Source: Chrysaora quinquecirrha
Lineage: Eukaryota > Cnidaria > Scyphozoa > Semaeostomeae > Pelagiidae
Length of the DNA stretch: 64,000 nt
Reading direction: 5' to 3'
Assembly: GCA_014526335.1 (NCBI GenBank)
Contig: JACTAT010000133.1
Span: 62,001 to 126,000 of the forward strand
Shown: positions 1 to 12,329 of the stretch, one piece after another
How positions within the stretch are numbered: the first letter of the stretch is position 1
Layout: the number at the start of each line of letters is the position of its first letter
The notes under the pieces: model-generated
Seen by the model: the letters and a program-made list of their open reading frames with translations, nothing else
Database searches by the model: none
What the model was told of the DNA's origin: nothing
Program-made: the position numbers and the translations under genes

Positions 1-176
1 TTGTTGTCTGTGCTACGATTCCTTGAATGGTAAGTTAAATCGGCAAGAGGCCTGGGATCTAGGCTACGGCCATGGCAACGAGAATGTTGTGAACGCATGT
101 TTCTCTTCTCTCGTCTGCACATGGCAATGGCAAGTGAAGTCGTCAAGAATTTTTGAAGTCCTTGGAAATAGAAGAA

Positions 177-3100
177 ATGGCTGAAAGCAATTTGTCAAGT
201 AAGTAATAAATAACTTACAAGCCCTTAACATCTTATGAGTAAACATCTTTGCAAAAAATTGGACCAAAATAAGGTTGGCCTAAGTGAGTAGCGCCTTGTC
301 TTGTTGTTTTCTTCCTAACTTGCTGTTGAGGTACTGTAGAGGACTAGTAGAAGGCAATTAAATTGCAATCTTATCTGACAGCCTACAGTTAACATAATAG
401 AAGCCAGAAAGGGTTAACGCTGCTTTTTTTCTGCAGGTAAATCTGAAATAGAGGAAAGTCTTATAATATCCCAGAAGACTGCAAATACTAGTGACTGCTC
501 TTCTTGTGCAAAGCTAAAAGAAGAGTTGGAATCATTAAAGGTAAAATTTTATGCAAATAAAAATAATGGTCTTCATTATCCCTCTGGACCTGGCCCTCAT
601 AAAAAAATTGGGCAAACCTGAAATTATAACATATACATAGCTTTAAGAAATGTTTTGTCCTTCAGAATGAATTTTTCATCTGTTATTTTTTAGTTTGGAA
701 AATTTATCAAAAAACACCCAAGTTGAAATTCAGTAAAATTCTATGCTGTGTCTTTCAGTAGGGTTTTTAGTCATCTTGCCCCACTACCAACTCGTCCCAT
801 TCCCAACTCGACCTAATTTTAGGCCAACTGAAATGTTTTGGTCAACCCCACCTTTGAAGTCAACTAGCCCCATCTAAAAAAATCTACTTGCCCACACTGA
901 ACTATAAATAATGAAATATGGGGTCCTTGCCCCCAACCTCTTTTATTACACTGATGGATTCACTCAATTATATCATTTCATATCATTTGTTTAATTGATG
1001 GGATGATTTGACTTAATATTTGGGGATTCGGGGCAAGTTGGATAAACATGTGGGGGACATGACTTGAAAGAGTTCTGACTTTATCATGTTAAGGCAGGGC
1101 AAGTCGACCTGTTACCATCAGTTTCTACCAAAGCTTAAAGTCTGGAAATTTACATTTTATTATTGAATGATCCACTACCCTTAATTTTTATTTTCTTTCA
1201 GGAACAATATTTGCCAAACATGAACCATGTTCCATCAGAGTTGTGGAATATATTTCCTCCTCGTGGAAATTATGTAAAGAACATTCTCCAGTTTAGTGGA
1301 TATGAAACAGTAGAATCAATCCTGAAGCTGAAAGACAGAAAGGAACTTGATAAAATTTTTGAGTTTGTGAAATCAATGAGTGACATCATTCCTGATAAAG
1401 TTGAGATGTTTGGTATCTTCAGTGCAAATCCGCAAAAGCTCATGCTGATTCCAGGTCTTGAGGTAAGTTGGGAGTACCAATTATCTGCTGGTTAATATTA
1501 AGGTAAGTCATAATCAGTGCCTCAGTTGGGTATATTTCCAAGACAACCTAAATTTGGGGCTTCGGAGATTTTGGGAGTTACAATTTCTAGATCTTTTTAA
1601 AATTACTCTCCAACCTTTTCAATGAAACCAGCTGAACTTACAAACTGCCAAAAAACAAACAAATTGCAAAAGTAGGAAAAACAAACAATACTTTAAATAA
1701 TGAGAAAGCGAAAACTTGCTGTAAAGTGATAATTTGTCTGAGTGGCATTTATCTTTATGGCCAAAATATTTGTCAACACATATCTTGCTACTATGCTTTT
1801 CACATTTACTTAATATTTCTAAGATCCTATTTCAAATCCCATAACAATCGATATTGGCCTAACCACTCTCAGAACTGAGCACCAAAATGATTTCTGTCAG
1901 ATAATCATTTTTTTTTCTCATTTAAGCCTGTTCTGGACAATTTCATCAAAACTGTAGAAAACCTTCGAAATGGTGGAAGTTCTACAGAGTTCATACAGTC
2001 AAAATCAGTTCCAGCACCAACAAAAAGATCAGCCTCTTTCCAGACAGCATCAAAGAATGTGCCTATGAATGCCACTATCCTGACAGCGAAACTAAAGCAA
2101 TGGATTAAAATCAACCCCATTCTTCTCAGAAATTAAAGGAATTAAACCTTACATTGGACAGTATATTTTCAATTGCAGTAAGTAAATAGTTTCATTGCTT
2201 TTTACAGTATATCTGTCCCATGTCTTGGTCTCAATCATTGACAATATTCCTTTATGTCTTACTACATGCTATAGTATTGACATGTTTAATAGTGTCTTGG
2301 AAAAATTCGATTTTGGGGGATACCCAATAGGAATACAGTTCACCAACTTCTGAAGTTAACAGGAAAAAGAATCAGCCAGTAAGACTTACTTAAGGGGATA
2401 TCAGTCCTTGATCTTATGTATGTCTTAAGCTACCTAACAGATTCTTTCTAAAAAAACTTAATTAAACCTTTTCAAAGAATGTTGATTATACATATTTTGT
2501 ACATCTACTAATGTTAGTATTTCCTATCTTAGGTTGATTCAGCCTCAAAAGCTGTATTTACTTGTGTAGTTTGCGAGGTGAAAATAATATTAACACCAAA
2601 TGATAGGGGACTTGTCTGCTGCTCTAATGCTCAAAGGCACATAAGAAAAAGGTGTTGGCTAAATAAGCCCTTAAAGAAAGCTGCATCCTCAAGTTTTACT
2701 ATCCTTGAATCAAAAACAAGTTCAATGAAATCATCTAGCTCTACTGCAACCGTAGACTCATACTTTTCAAGAGTTAAAAAACCACTTGAAGGTAAGCAAC
2801 CAGTCTTTCAAGACTTGTGTTCTTCCTCCTCTTTCTCTTTAAATGCTAGAATATTCTCTAAATGATAATATCAAATGTTTTTCAGGAAAGCCTGTTATTG
2901 TCAACATGGAAGATTCTGATTCTGATTTCAGTGATGAAGAAGAAGTGCTTGTGAGTACCTTTGTTAGTTATATATTGATAGCATTCATCATTACCACACT
3001 CACAACTGTCACGGCAGCAACATGCTAATTCACAATTATGTTTCAGATTCAGGAACAACAAAAAAACCTGTATCTGCCCGCTGGTCCAGCCGAAGCTTCA

Positions 3101-5735
3101 GGAGGCAGCGGGCATTAAGCAAAGATGGTAATGCTGTTGGCCAGGCTAAGATTACCCACTTTTTCAATCCAGCTACTGTGAGCAATATTATTGATGATCA
3201 TTCAGCTATGAGAGAAAATCTAAATCAAGTGCTTGGAAATGACAAAACTGCAAGTGTGAAACCAATTCTGTTAAAAATGTTTGCAAATGCAGAAAAAAAC
3301 AATGAAAAACAGTCAATGAAAGGTCACCGCCATGATGAAGCAGTAAAGAAATTTGCATCTTCTTTACTTTGTCTTATGGGAAAAGCCTCATATGAAATGT
3401 TGCAATCAAACCTAGGTAATGCTTTACCATCTGTCTCAACTTTACAAAGGAATATCTCGAGCATGGCAAAGATAAAAGAAGGAGAGTTTCGTTTTAACGA
3501 ACTAATTGATCATTTAAACAACTGGAATGCTCCTATGGGAGTTCACCTTGCGTTAGACGACACACGTATACTAAAAAAAGTAGAATATGATCCTGTAACT
3601 GGTCGCTTTGTGGGATTTTGTTTGCCTCTGAACGATGGAATTCCTGTTGTTGATACTTTCATTCTACAAACATTTGAACAAATCGAGGACACATATAATT
3701 CTACAAGTATCGTAACCTATGCACACTGCATTGTTGCAAAGCCAGTATGTCCTATTGCTCCATCGTTTGTGCTGTTTCTGATTGGGACTGATTCCAAATA
3801 CACACACGTAGAAATAACAAAAAGATGGCAATTTATTAAAAGTGAATTATGGAAACGTGGGGTGAAAGTTTATTCAAATGGTGCAGATGGTGCAGGACCT
3901 TTTCTAAAGTCAATGATGATAGAAAGTAATCTGTTCAAAACTGCCATACAATCTAATATACCTGAAAGCTGGACATTTTATCTGATGCCGACTCTGAAAT
4001 CAGACAGTTTAAGTGCACAGGATTTAATACACCTATTAGCCAAGTTACGAACTCGCTTGATTATTCCATCAAATATCATAAGTATTGGTTCAGAAGTTGC
4101 ATGCAGAGGTCATCTGACAGAAATTCTGAAAAGTTTCCAAAGCAAAACATGGATTAACTTATCGAGCAATTGATGATAAAGATAAACAGAACTATGCAAG
4201 TATTGAACTTTTAGTAAAGCCATCTGTTCAAGAATGTTTGAAGGAGCTAGATGCATCGGTTAAAACACAGGGGACTGTGGTTTATCTCAACTTTATGCGT
4301 GATATCAGAGACTCAGTTTTCGACAAGTCATTGTCACCCTTGCGTAGGCTTTATTTGATATGGAAGTCAGTTCACTTTGTAAGAATATGGAGGTGTTGGC
4401 TGGGAAATAAACAATCTTTCTCAAAATGACCACTTCATCACAAACAATGCATATCTTTGCCTGGAATTAAACGCCCATATGATCCTCAATCTTGTTTATA
4501 ACGTCATCATTGGGGTCTTTCCAAAAGATACCTTGAGAATATGGATGAGTGGATCTCAGTCATGTGAGCAACTTTTTCGCATTCTTCGTTCAATGACACC
4601 AACATTCTCCACGATAGTAAACTTCTCACTCAAAGGCATTCTGGAAAAAGTCCACAAGCTGCAATTTTTATCCTCATCAGAGTCTGATGACACAATTGTA
4701 TTTCCCCGTGTAAAACGACGCTTGTTACAGCTAAAGGAAGAAAGCGATGCAACTTTCTCCATACCGACAATAGATCAAGTTACTAAAGAAATACTAAAGG
4801 CCAAGAAAGATGCTATGCAGATTTGTCATTCTTGTGGAATTCAACTAGAGTCGTATGATGATCTGGAAATAGTAAAGAATGTTCAAAATATAATTGAAGA
4901 GGCAGTAGCTAATGATTACGAGTCAGAAGAGATACGTACAAGTTGCAATGAAAATGTAAGCACAATCAGTGACAATTCCTTGTCGTCAAATGAAGTTATT
5001 ATGATTCAAGAAGACCTTTCGCACATTAAGTTGATGAAATCGTCAAGTAGTTCTTTCCCAGTGTACGAAAAAATTACAGACGCTACTTTGCAATCTAAAG
5101 GAAAGACAAAAACCTACGAGCTATTGCGCAAAACAAGTCCAAAATCAAGATGTTTGTCAAGAATTTCGCCCTTTGTTTTGTACAAAGAAACATATATAAG
5201 AAAGAGCACGGCTCTTTACCTATTGCAAGAAAACTTCAAGGTTTCAAGCGACCGGTTATTACGTGTGCGTGCAGAACAACCAAGCCATATTTTTTCTGGT
5301 TTAGACATGCAAAAGTGTGGCCCCATGGATTGTGTTAGAGCAGGAGAGTTATGTGTTTTTAGAAGAGTGGACTGTAAAGACAAGTATTTGTTGGGTCGGA
5401 TTATCCAGTTCTCTTACATGCAGGGAAGCAAACGAGAGCGACAGTATTCTTCAGATTTTGTAGATCTAACAAAAAACACATATAAAGATGTTGGTGTCCT
5501 TGCTAATTGGTTTCAAGGAACACGCATTGCTGAGGAAGACTTGGAGAATGTCGTGAGTTTCAAACCAATGAATGAAATCTTCACCCCAGGATATCTTTCC
5601 CTTGAATACTACTGTGCAACAATCAACGATTCATCGCTTAATGCAAGTCTTCAAAATTCGTTTACGCTATCTCAGGACGTATTGAAGAAAGTGATCCCCC
5701 GTTGGCAGACAAAGCTGACATTTGACATTAATTAG
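177..5735 (+). CDS. Seven-exon transposase-like protein, RNase-H fold, with CCHC finger and PIP box
   Basis: Exons inferred from splice signals and phase: 177-198 (ATG GCT..., donor gtaagt), 437-540, 1202-1462, 1927-2177, 2533-2791, 2886-2950, 3047-5735. Lengths sum to a clean 1,217 codons once four single-base indels are allowed (near 2118 C-run, 3113 G-run, 4145 A-run, 4400 G-run). Residues about 224-254 form C-x2-C-x21-H-x4-C. QAKITHFF at about 354-361 fits the PCNA-binding PIP-box consensus. An RNase-H-like DDE core is suggested by LALDDTRIL (D about 492), SNGADGAG (D about 602) and SQSCEQLFR (E about 828), with QDLIHLLAKLRTRLI between. It resembles a cnidarian family of P-element/THAP-like transposase relatives, but I cannot name the superfamily. 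No terminal repeats are visible around it, so it may be domesticated or a decayed DNA transposon. Confidence 0.7.
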
Positions 5736-5739
5736 TTAA

Positions 5740-6150
5740 CCAAATTACAATTTTTATGATTTTTCAAGTTGAGATTTTACATTTCGCTATTTCTGATGAC
5801 TTTTTCGTTTTTCCAGAATGATGGATGGTATGTCTGATATGATCATGATTGATTTTGTTATCTAGACGCTGAACAAACGAGGATCCTCTCCAGAAAATAA
5901 TGCTAACTGCATTGTTTTGGCCGTATCAGATCAAACTACCGTCTATCATTCATGTATCTTATGTTATTTAAACGAAATATTGCATTACTGTGCCGTTTTT
6001 TTCTGTAGAGTGTGAAAAACAAACCCAAAATTCATATTTTTTGCTTACGTGAAAGTCCCAAAAGTCCGACCAAAATCATGAAAAGTCCGGACTTTTCATG
6101 CAAAAAATCTCCGGACTTTTGAAAGTCCGAAAGTCTCGTACGCTTTTTTC
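5740..6150. other. Spacer with short AAAGTCCGG direct repeats
   Basis: There is no convincing gene here. Between 6050 and 6130 the motif AAAGTCCGGAC/GAAAGTCCGA recurs four to five times in both orientations, a small degenerate repeat that could be the edge of a MITE. Confidence 0.4.
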
Positions 6151-6455
6151 GAAGTGATTTGCCCCTCGATTTCAAGGGAGTGGCCTAGGTATGAAAAAGG
6201 CTGTTCTTTTGTCATTTTATCAGTTGGGTTAAAAATCATTGTCTTGCTTTTCTTAATGCTGACTATTAGGTCCCAATTTTTGGAATAGGAGCCCAGGGCG
6301 TTTAAACAATTTTGGAGACCATTTTTCAACGAAGAGGGGAGGATGAGGTCGTCAGCGTAAAGTAGATGATCAAGTTCTTTGTCGATAAGGAGCACCGGGC
6401 AACAGTGCTTGTCAAATATGTAGCTTATATCATCAATAAATAGCTTAATGTTAAG
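6150..6455 (-). mobile_element. Non-LTR retrotransposon reverse-transcriptase fragment (YADD)
   Basis: The reverse strand reads through LFIDDISYIFDKHC and HLLYADDLIL, the catalytic YxDD box of LINE reverse transcriptases, then KSKTMIF and SYLGHSLEIEGQ, the usual block after YADD. Only about 100 residues remain and both ends are lost, so this is a dead fragment. The post-YADD sequence resembles the LINE family seen at 19.1 and 45.7 kb. Clade (Jockey/CR1-like) is inferred. Confidence 0.8.
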
Positions 6456-6574
6456 GTCAGTTCAGCCCCAGTTGCTTATTGACTGGTTACTTATTTAAAA
6501 AAGTGTATGACATGTTTATGCAGTCCTACACACTTTTTTGAAAGAATACCTTTGCTGAGCCTTGATTATTCTTA

Positions 6575-7050
6575 GTTATCTAGTTAGTTAATAAGTCAGT
6601 TAGTTATTTAGTTAGTTAGTTAGCAAAGATTGTAAATTGCTCTGCTAGTTAGTTAACTACTTTAGAATATACTAAGTTAGTCAGTCAGTTTTTTTGTAGT
6701 TAGTTAGTTGGACAACTAATTAGACTACTTAAGAATATACTAAGTTAGTTAGTCAGTTAGTTAGTTAGTTAGATAACTAATTAGTAAGGGCATTGTAATT
6801 AGTTAGTTAGTATAAACTAACAAACTAGCTAACTAACTAACTAACTAACTAACTATTTAGCGAAAAACTAACTACGTATCTAACTAACTAACAAAACCAA
6901 TTAGCTAACTATCTTACTAACTAACAAATAACAAACTAAGTTACTAATTACCAAACTTATTAACTAACTAACCAACTAACCAACTAACAAACTAACTAAC
7001 TTACTATTTTCTAAACTATCTAACTAGCTTACTAACTAAGTAACTAACTA
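6575..7050. repeat. (AGTT)n followed by (CTAA)n tetranucleotide array
   Basis: About 250 bp of AGTT/TTAG repeats is followed from about 6815 by about 230 bp of the complementary CTAA/ACTA repeats on the same strand. The two halves could pair as a long imperfect hairpin. Units are interrupted by base changes. Confidence 0.85.
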
Positions 7051-7054
7051 ACTT

Positions 7055-7362
7055 CTACCAAGTTTCTTCTTTTGGTTTCATCCTTTGTTACCAAATTTTT
7101 CAAAAAGAAATTAGAATTTAAATTTTGAATAGTTTTATCCGCTATTCTATCATCTATTATTGTATCCGTTTTAATTATTGTATTCGTTTGTTACGCTTAT
7201 TGATAACTTTCTTTCGAATTGCGAACTGTTTTAAGCATACGTACAGTAGCTTATTTTTACTAGTTAATCTCAGTAGTTCCTTGTAAATTAATTTTTTATT
7301 CTCTAATTAACTTTAACTTTTTTTAATCAATGTTCTGTTAATAGGTCAGAGGCCCTCTTGGA
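7055..7362 (+). mobile_element. LINE 3' terminal fragment
   Basis: Matches the last codons and 3' UTR of the LINE at 19.1-20.4 kb: CTTCTTTTGGTTTCATC..., TAGTTTTATCCGCTATTC, and GTTCTGTTAATAGGTCAGAGG near the end. It stops where the palindrome starting at 7366 begins. Confidence 0.75.
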
Positions 7363-7365
7363 TTT

Positions 7366-8331
7366 TGCACAGGAGGCCCAATCGCATAAATATCATGAGT
7401 GAAAAAACCTAACTTGTGTTGTTTTCTCCTGAAACGTCCTATTTTCGATACAGATATTTGGTTGTTGCTGTTGTTCAGAAAACGCCACATTGTGATAGCT
7501 TTATACGTATATAATAAATAATAACAAGGGTGAAGCTTTTCTGAATAGCCTTGATACAACATTGTTTCGTTTTGCCTGAATTTCGGTGAATTTTGCGTTA
7601 AACGCCAACTTCTTTACATCAAAATGTTCCCCACCACCTAAACTGTCTACAGAGTACACTTGTTTTCACTTTCCTCAACTAAATCATTTAAAACAGGCAC
7701 GAAAATATGTTTGTTTATCTGGCGGTTTGAAATCTGCCGAGGCTCGGTCCTATCACTGTGGCCAGATCAAAGCAACCGCCGTTCGAAAAATCGTGATGCT
7801 GTGTTCGAAAGATGCTCGAAAATTACGACATAGACCTCCTGGATTCCTTACGTTTCTTTTGTTTTGTAACTGTAGAAAATAATAAACCGGGGGAGCACTG
7901 ACGTGATTTTCGTTGAAATTTCGAATGCGTTTTGGCCACAGTGATAGGACCGAGCCTCGGCAGATTTCAAACCGCCAGATAAACAAACATATTTTCGTGC
8001 CTGTTTTAAATGATTTAGTTGAGGAAAGTGAAAACAAGTGTACTCTGTAGACAGTTTAGGTGGTGGGGAACATTTTGATGTAAAGAAGTTGGCGTTTAAC
8101 GCAAAATTCACCGAAATTCAGGCAAAACGAAACAATGTTGTATCAAGGCTATTCAGAAAAGCTTCACTCCTTGTTATTATTTATTATATACGTATAAAGC
8201 TATCACAATGTGGCGTTTTCTGAACAACAGCAACAACCAAATATCTGTATCGAAAATAGGACGTTTCAGGAGAAAACAACACAAGTTAGGTTTTTCACTC
8301 ATGATATTTATGCGATTGGGCCTCCTGTGCC
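7366..8331. mobile_element. Large palindromic foldback element
   Basis: Arms of about 400 bp (7366-7767 and 7930-8331) are near-perfect reverse complements around a 160-bp loop. The left arm starts GCACAGGAGGCCCAATCGC and the right arm ends with its complement. All open frames inside are mirror copies and are not judged genes. It could be a foldback transposon or an inverted repeat formed during replication. Confidence 0.85.
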
Positions 8332-8620
8332 ACGACCATTTGATTCACACCCCTGAGCTACTGAAGTTCTGTGGAAACTGTGTGATTTTCTTCATGTGAT
8401 GAACAGAATATATAGGTAGATATTGTTGCTGCATGTTTCTGATGCAAAACAGACAGCCCCATTTTAACCCGGAACCCTATTTTGGACGGGCTCTAAACCC
8501 TACTTGGAAACAAGGAAGGCGGGGGTACATGTGCGTGAAGCTCCTCCATATCCCCGCAATGTATAGCAGAAACATGTTTTAATGTAAAACAGAAGCTAAG
8601 TAACGAAAAGTTTGGTCATT
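8332..8620. other. Spacer, nothing recognised
   Basis: AT-rich sequence with no coding, RNA or repeat signal that I can support. Confidence 0.4.
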
Positions 8621-8621
8621 A

Positions 8622-8900
8622 ATTTCTGGGATCTTAATATCTCGGATCTTAATTTCTGGGATCTTAATTTCTGGGATCTTAATTTCTGGGATCTTAATTT
8701 CCGGGATCTTAATATCTCGGATCTAAATATCTCGGATATTAATATCTCGGATCTTAACATCTCGGATCTTAATTTCTGGGATCTTAATTTCTGGGATCTT
8801 AAATTCTCGGATCTTAATATCTCGGATCTTAATATCTCGGATCTTAATATCTCGAATATTAATTTCACGGATCTTAATATCTCGGATCTTGGATCTTGAA
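8622..8900. repeat. 15-bp minisatellite (GGATCTTAATTTCTG / GGATCTTAATATCTC)
   Basis: About 18 units of a 15-bp repeat in two interleaved variants (TTTCTG and TATCTC). Because 15 is a multiple of three, both strands show long repetitive open frames. Those frames are by-products of the period and not genes. Confidence 0.95.
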
Positions 8901-9059
8901 TCTTAAATTATACCATCCCAACAGGCCCTTAGCATACATAATTCAATACAAAGACCCAAACTTTTAATAGATAAAAAATTGCAATTGAAAAAGTCTAATC
9001 AAACCATGTACATACATTTTAAAGTCATTTACCACCTACTTTTAAAAAAGGCTATACAA

Positions 9060-9690
9060 CTTTATAAACTACTCTACGAATACAAACTAACCAAAGAAAG
9101 AGAAAAACAAGACAAAATACCCCAGTTATTGAATCTACTATAAACAATTTATGTTTGTTCCGACTCTCATACATTTCGAAATTGAAAGATGAGACTAACT
9201 GGAGACACTGGGCGTCTTCTTGGCTAAGGGTATTTGTGCAATGTATACAGTGCCTTAAACTGTGCATTCTTAGAAATACTGTATTCGAAAATTTTTGCTT
9301 AGAAAGTCACAAGAAAGTGTTGGTACTGAAAACATGAAATATCTAAGAAAGTTTCAATGCTGGCCCAAAAAAAACTTTCTTATAAAAAAAAACATGTACT
9401 AAAATGAATAACAGAGGTATATTCCCGTTCTACTTTGTAAAGAACTTTCTTCTTTCATTTTCAAATAGAGGACACAGCATCAGAAAATGGATCTCATCCC
9501 CTAAAATATTGTTACCAAGAGCGGTGTTGTGTTTGTAAAATCTTTCTGTCCTAGGGATTTTGTTTTTGCCATATCTACCAACTTCGATTTCTAACTTCTG
9601 AGCACTTAATCCTTAATCTGAATTTGGAAAGAGATTGTCTTCAAGCAGGGTCAAACATTCATTCGGTATTCTGTAAGTTTAAGTTGTCAT
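9060..9690 (-). mobile_element. LINE C-terminal fragment, interrupted
   Basis: The reverse strand at about 9450-9610 encodes GLSAQKLEIEVGRYGKNKI, then ILGDEIHFLMLCPLFENE, matching the C-terminus of the LINE at 19.8-20.0 kb. The terminal block LSQEDAQCLQLVSSF follows at about 9180-9225. About 165 bp at 9235-9400 splits the two parts and resembles sequence at 23,730-23,870, which suggests a small element inserted into the LINE. Confidence 0.75.
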
Positions 9691-9734
9691 ACTGTAAGTT
9701 ATTTATTGAATACAGAAACATACGTTTTACATGT

Positions 9735-10118
9735 TTTTTTATAAGAATCCGGTTTATAAGAAACCTAGAACTCGACACCCCAAAAGTTAAGAAACTTTTA
9801 CAACTAGGAGGAAGGAGTTAAGAAACTTAAGAAATTTTTGTGTCAGTTTTCCAACATACTGATTTCACAATTGTAGACGTAGTAATCAATTCTCAAGCAT
9901 TTCCGTGCGATTTCTCGCACCCAGCATGGCCAATTCTTTGTAATATAATAATATTAATAATTTGCTTGCTATATTCACGTTTTTATCGTTTTTACTGCAA
10001 TGTTTTCCATTAAATTAAGAAACTGTCAAGAAACTGTTAGCACTAAAATTGGGCCAAAAATTAAGAAACTTTTAGAACTAGGCCCCGAGCCAGGTTTCTT
10101 AAAAAAACCTGTATATGT
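9735..10118. mobile_element. MITE family 1, copy 1 (TTATAAGAAACC termini)
   Basis: A 380-bp non-autonomous element with termini like TTTTTTTATAAGAA..GGTTTATAAGAAACC and ...AGGTTTCTTAAAAAAA. A second copy lies at 48,110-48,492 and aligns along its full length, including an internal TTAAGAAACTTTTAGAACTA motif repeated several times. It has no coding capacity. Confidence 0.75.
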
Positions 10119-10690
10119 ACTCTTAGGTTCCTAATTGCCGTCCCCCCCCCGCTTATTAAAATTTTGAAAAATTTCCGACCCCCCCACCCTTATTAGGACC
10201 CCCGCTTATTAAGATTTGCAATGATGTTGGTGTCGATATTGTCTTACATAATTTATGGTGACTTTCTTGGTCTGACATTTCACTTGTAAATTCTCGTTTG
10301 TTAGAGCTATGAATTGCCTAAGCTGATAACTAATTCGTGTAGATACAGAAATAGAAATTTGAAAAAATCTGCAACTTGCAGTAGAACAATTAGACATAAC
10401 ACCATCATTCTTGTGTTAATCCTTACATTATATAAAGTTATGTGTAAGGTTTAATTTTTCAAGCGAATCAACTCATTCTGTGGCGTTGTCTGGCTCTTAG
10501 TGTCCTAGTTGTTGCAACCCTACAAACAATTCCGACCCCCCGTTAATTCCGACCCCCCCCCGCCAATTAGATTCTGAAAGAAATTCCAACCCCCGTTTAT
10601 TCCGACCCCCACTAATTAGATTCTGAAAGAAGTTCCAACCCCCCCGCCTATTCCAACCCCCCCAGCAATTAGGCACCTAAGAGTATAGTT
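10114..10690. mobile_element. Foldback element with C-rich interior
   Basis: Inverted termini ACTCTTAGGTTCCTAATTGC (about 10,119) and GCAATTAGGCACCTAAGAGT (about 10,665-10,684) enclose a region with repeated ATTCCGACCCCCC / AGATTCTGAAAGAA blocks. No genes. It abuts the preceding MITE. Confidence 0.6.
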
Positions 10691-11060
10691 CTTTTTAAAT
10701 AGATTTATAAGATTGTAGATCAGGGAGTTGGCTCTTGCAATTATGAATAATCGTTTCCAGGCTAGTTTTGGAATGTAAAACAATTTTCAAACGAAAAAAA
10801 GATAAAGAGCAAAGGAGATAAAGACACTTCTATGACACATAGAGCATTGACATCTAAAAATTTTGCGGTCACCTTACGTATCCTTCCCAATCGAAACTTC
10901 GATCTTTGAAAATTTCAAACAAGGGATAAATGAATAGAAAATAAAGCCAAAGATTAAAGCTAAATTGCCTTTTGCGTAGGAATTCAAAACAGCTACTTTG
11001 TCTCCATGCAACTGGCCTTATCTTATGCACGTTTATTGCCTTACGCTCGGCTATCTCTAA
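10691..11060. other. Spacer, nothing recognised
   Basis: AT-rich sequence without supported features. Confidence 0.4.
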
Positions 11061-11064
11061 AATC

Positions 11065-11330
11065 AGGAACAACGGGAACATGAGGAACAAAGTAGGAACA
11101 TGAGGAACAAGGCAGGAACAGGGCGGGAACATGAGGAACAAGGTGGGAACATGAGGAACAAGGCGGGAACAAAGTGGGAACATGAGGAACAAGGTGGGAA
11201 CATGAGGAACAAGGTGGGAACAAAGCGGGAACATGAGGAACAAGGCGGGAACAAAGTGGGAACATGAGGAACAAGGCGGGAACAAAGTGGGAACATGAGG
11301 AACAAGGCGGGAACATCGGGAACAAAGTGG
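11065..11330. repeat. Purine-rich minisatellite (GGGAACATGAGGAACAAG)
   Basis: Imperfect units built from GGGAACATGAGGAACAAGG(C/T)G and AACAAAG, about 12 and 22 bp, repeated for 265 bp. The plus strand is almost free of pyrimidines. Long open frames on the minus strand (Cys/Ser/Pro/Phe repeats) are products of the repeat. Confidence 0.95.
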
Positions 11331-11690
11331 GAAAAGACTTAATGTTAGACTTATTACACAGGTTTCAGTGTAATAAGTATTCGCAGCACAATATTTTGTT
11401 CTTGTTGTTGTTGGAAAGCTGCTCAAACGGTCAGTGTAGCGAATTGCTGTTGTTGTTCATGGTGAATTTAAGCAGGTCTTAAAAAAGCTATTGTTCAGCT
11501 ATTAGCTACTATTTGTTTTAAGTCGAACATTGGACATTTTGCGTTGGGCGTTGAAGCGTTGACGAGCTGACCCAGAGTTGGCCTGCGTCGCGTGGCCTCG
11601 TTTCCGTTTGGCGGGAAAATAACACTCTAATATTAGACTCACTACACGAGTCTCTAGTTTACGCTCCCCTTATTTTGATTTGTCACTCCA
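11331..11690. other. Spacer, nothing recognised
   Basis: No supported gene, RNA or repeat. Confidence 0.35.
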
Positions 11691-11694
11691 ACAG

Positions 11695-12325
11695 AGACTC
11701 ATGTCCTTACAGCTCTGGAACTGGCAAAAAAGAGTTGCCTCGTTTTCATTTTACCGGTATGTGGAAAAGTCGGAATGCTACCGACCAGGGACTCTTAAGG
11801 CTCTCTTGCCTTTATTCGAGAATTAATTCCAATTTTTATTTCACATTCTGCTGTAAAATTCCATAGCGAATCTAATGATGTTTTCGGCTTGTTTCTATCT
11901 GTTTTACAAGACTCACAACTTGTCTTTAAGTCTGCCGACACTTCGGCTCAGCACTCTGATGGGCCTAAATTCGGTGAAACTAAAGTGGGTCGAAAAACAA
12001 TGTTACTTTGAGCAAAAACTCGATTTCTTTTACCTTGAAGCCAGAATAAAAGCTTTTCTGACTCCCAAAACATTTTACTGTTACCAGCTTGGCCAAAAAG
12101 TCACTGAAATCGGGTCGGTTGGGTCTTGATTTCGGCCGCAGCAACTTAACATTTTCCAGACCGGTCCGAGCAATCCAGACTACGGCCTCACTCTGGAGTT
12201 TCAGGATTTAAAGGCATTTGATTGGTTCAAAAAACAATACCTATTGTTTTTGAGGCAAATGCTGCAATCTGATTGGGACGCCAATTTTTGGCGCGGCTTG
12301 CCAGTTTCAGAGCTGTAAGGACATA
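11695..12325. mobile_element. Foldback/MITE-like element
   Basis: TGTCCTTACAGCTCTGGAAC at about 11,701 is mirrored by TTTCAGAGCTGTAAGGACA at about 12,305-12,323, giving about 26-bp imperfect terminal inverted repeats around 630 bp. No protein domain was recognised inside. Boundaries are approximate. Confidence 0.5.
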
Positions 12326-12329
12326 AGTC

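Noticed and set aside
6575..7050. Telomere-like TTAG/CTAA array
   Set aside because: Unit is a tetranucleotide with AGTT register and changes orientation; no TTAGGG.
8596..8899. Long repetitive open frames on both strands (DLNISDLNFWDLN and RSEILRSQKL types)
   Set aside because: Product of a 15-bp minisatellite whose unit is a multiple of three; no start context, splice sites or domain.
10869..11426. 185-residue Cys/Ser/Pro/Phe-rich frame on the minus strand
   Set aside because: Lies over the purine minisatellite; three overlapping frames give the same low-complexity pattern.
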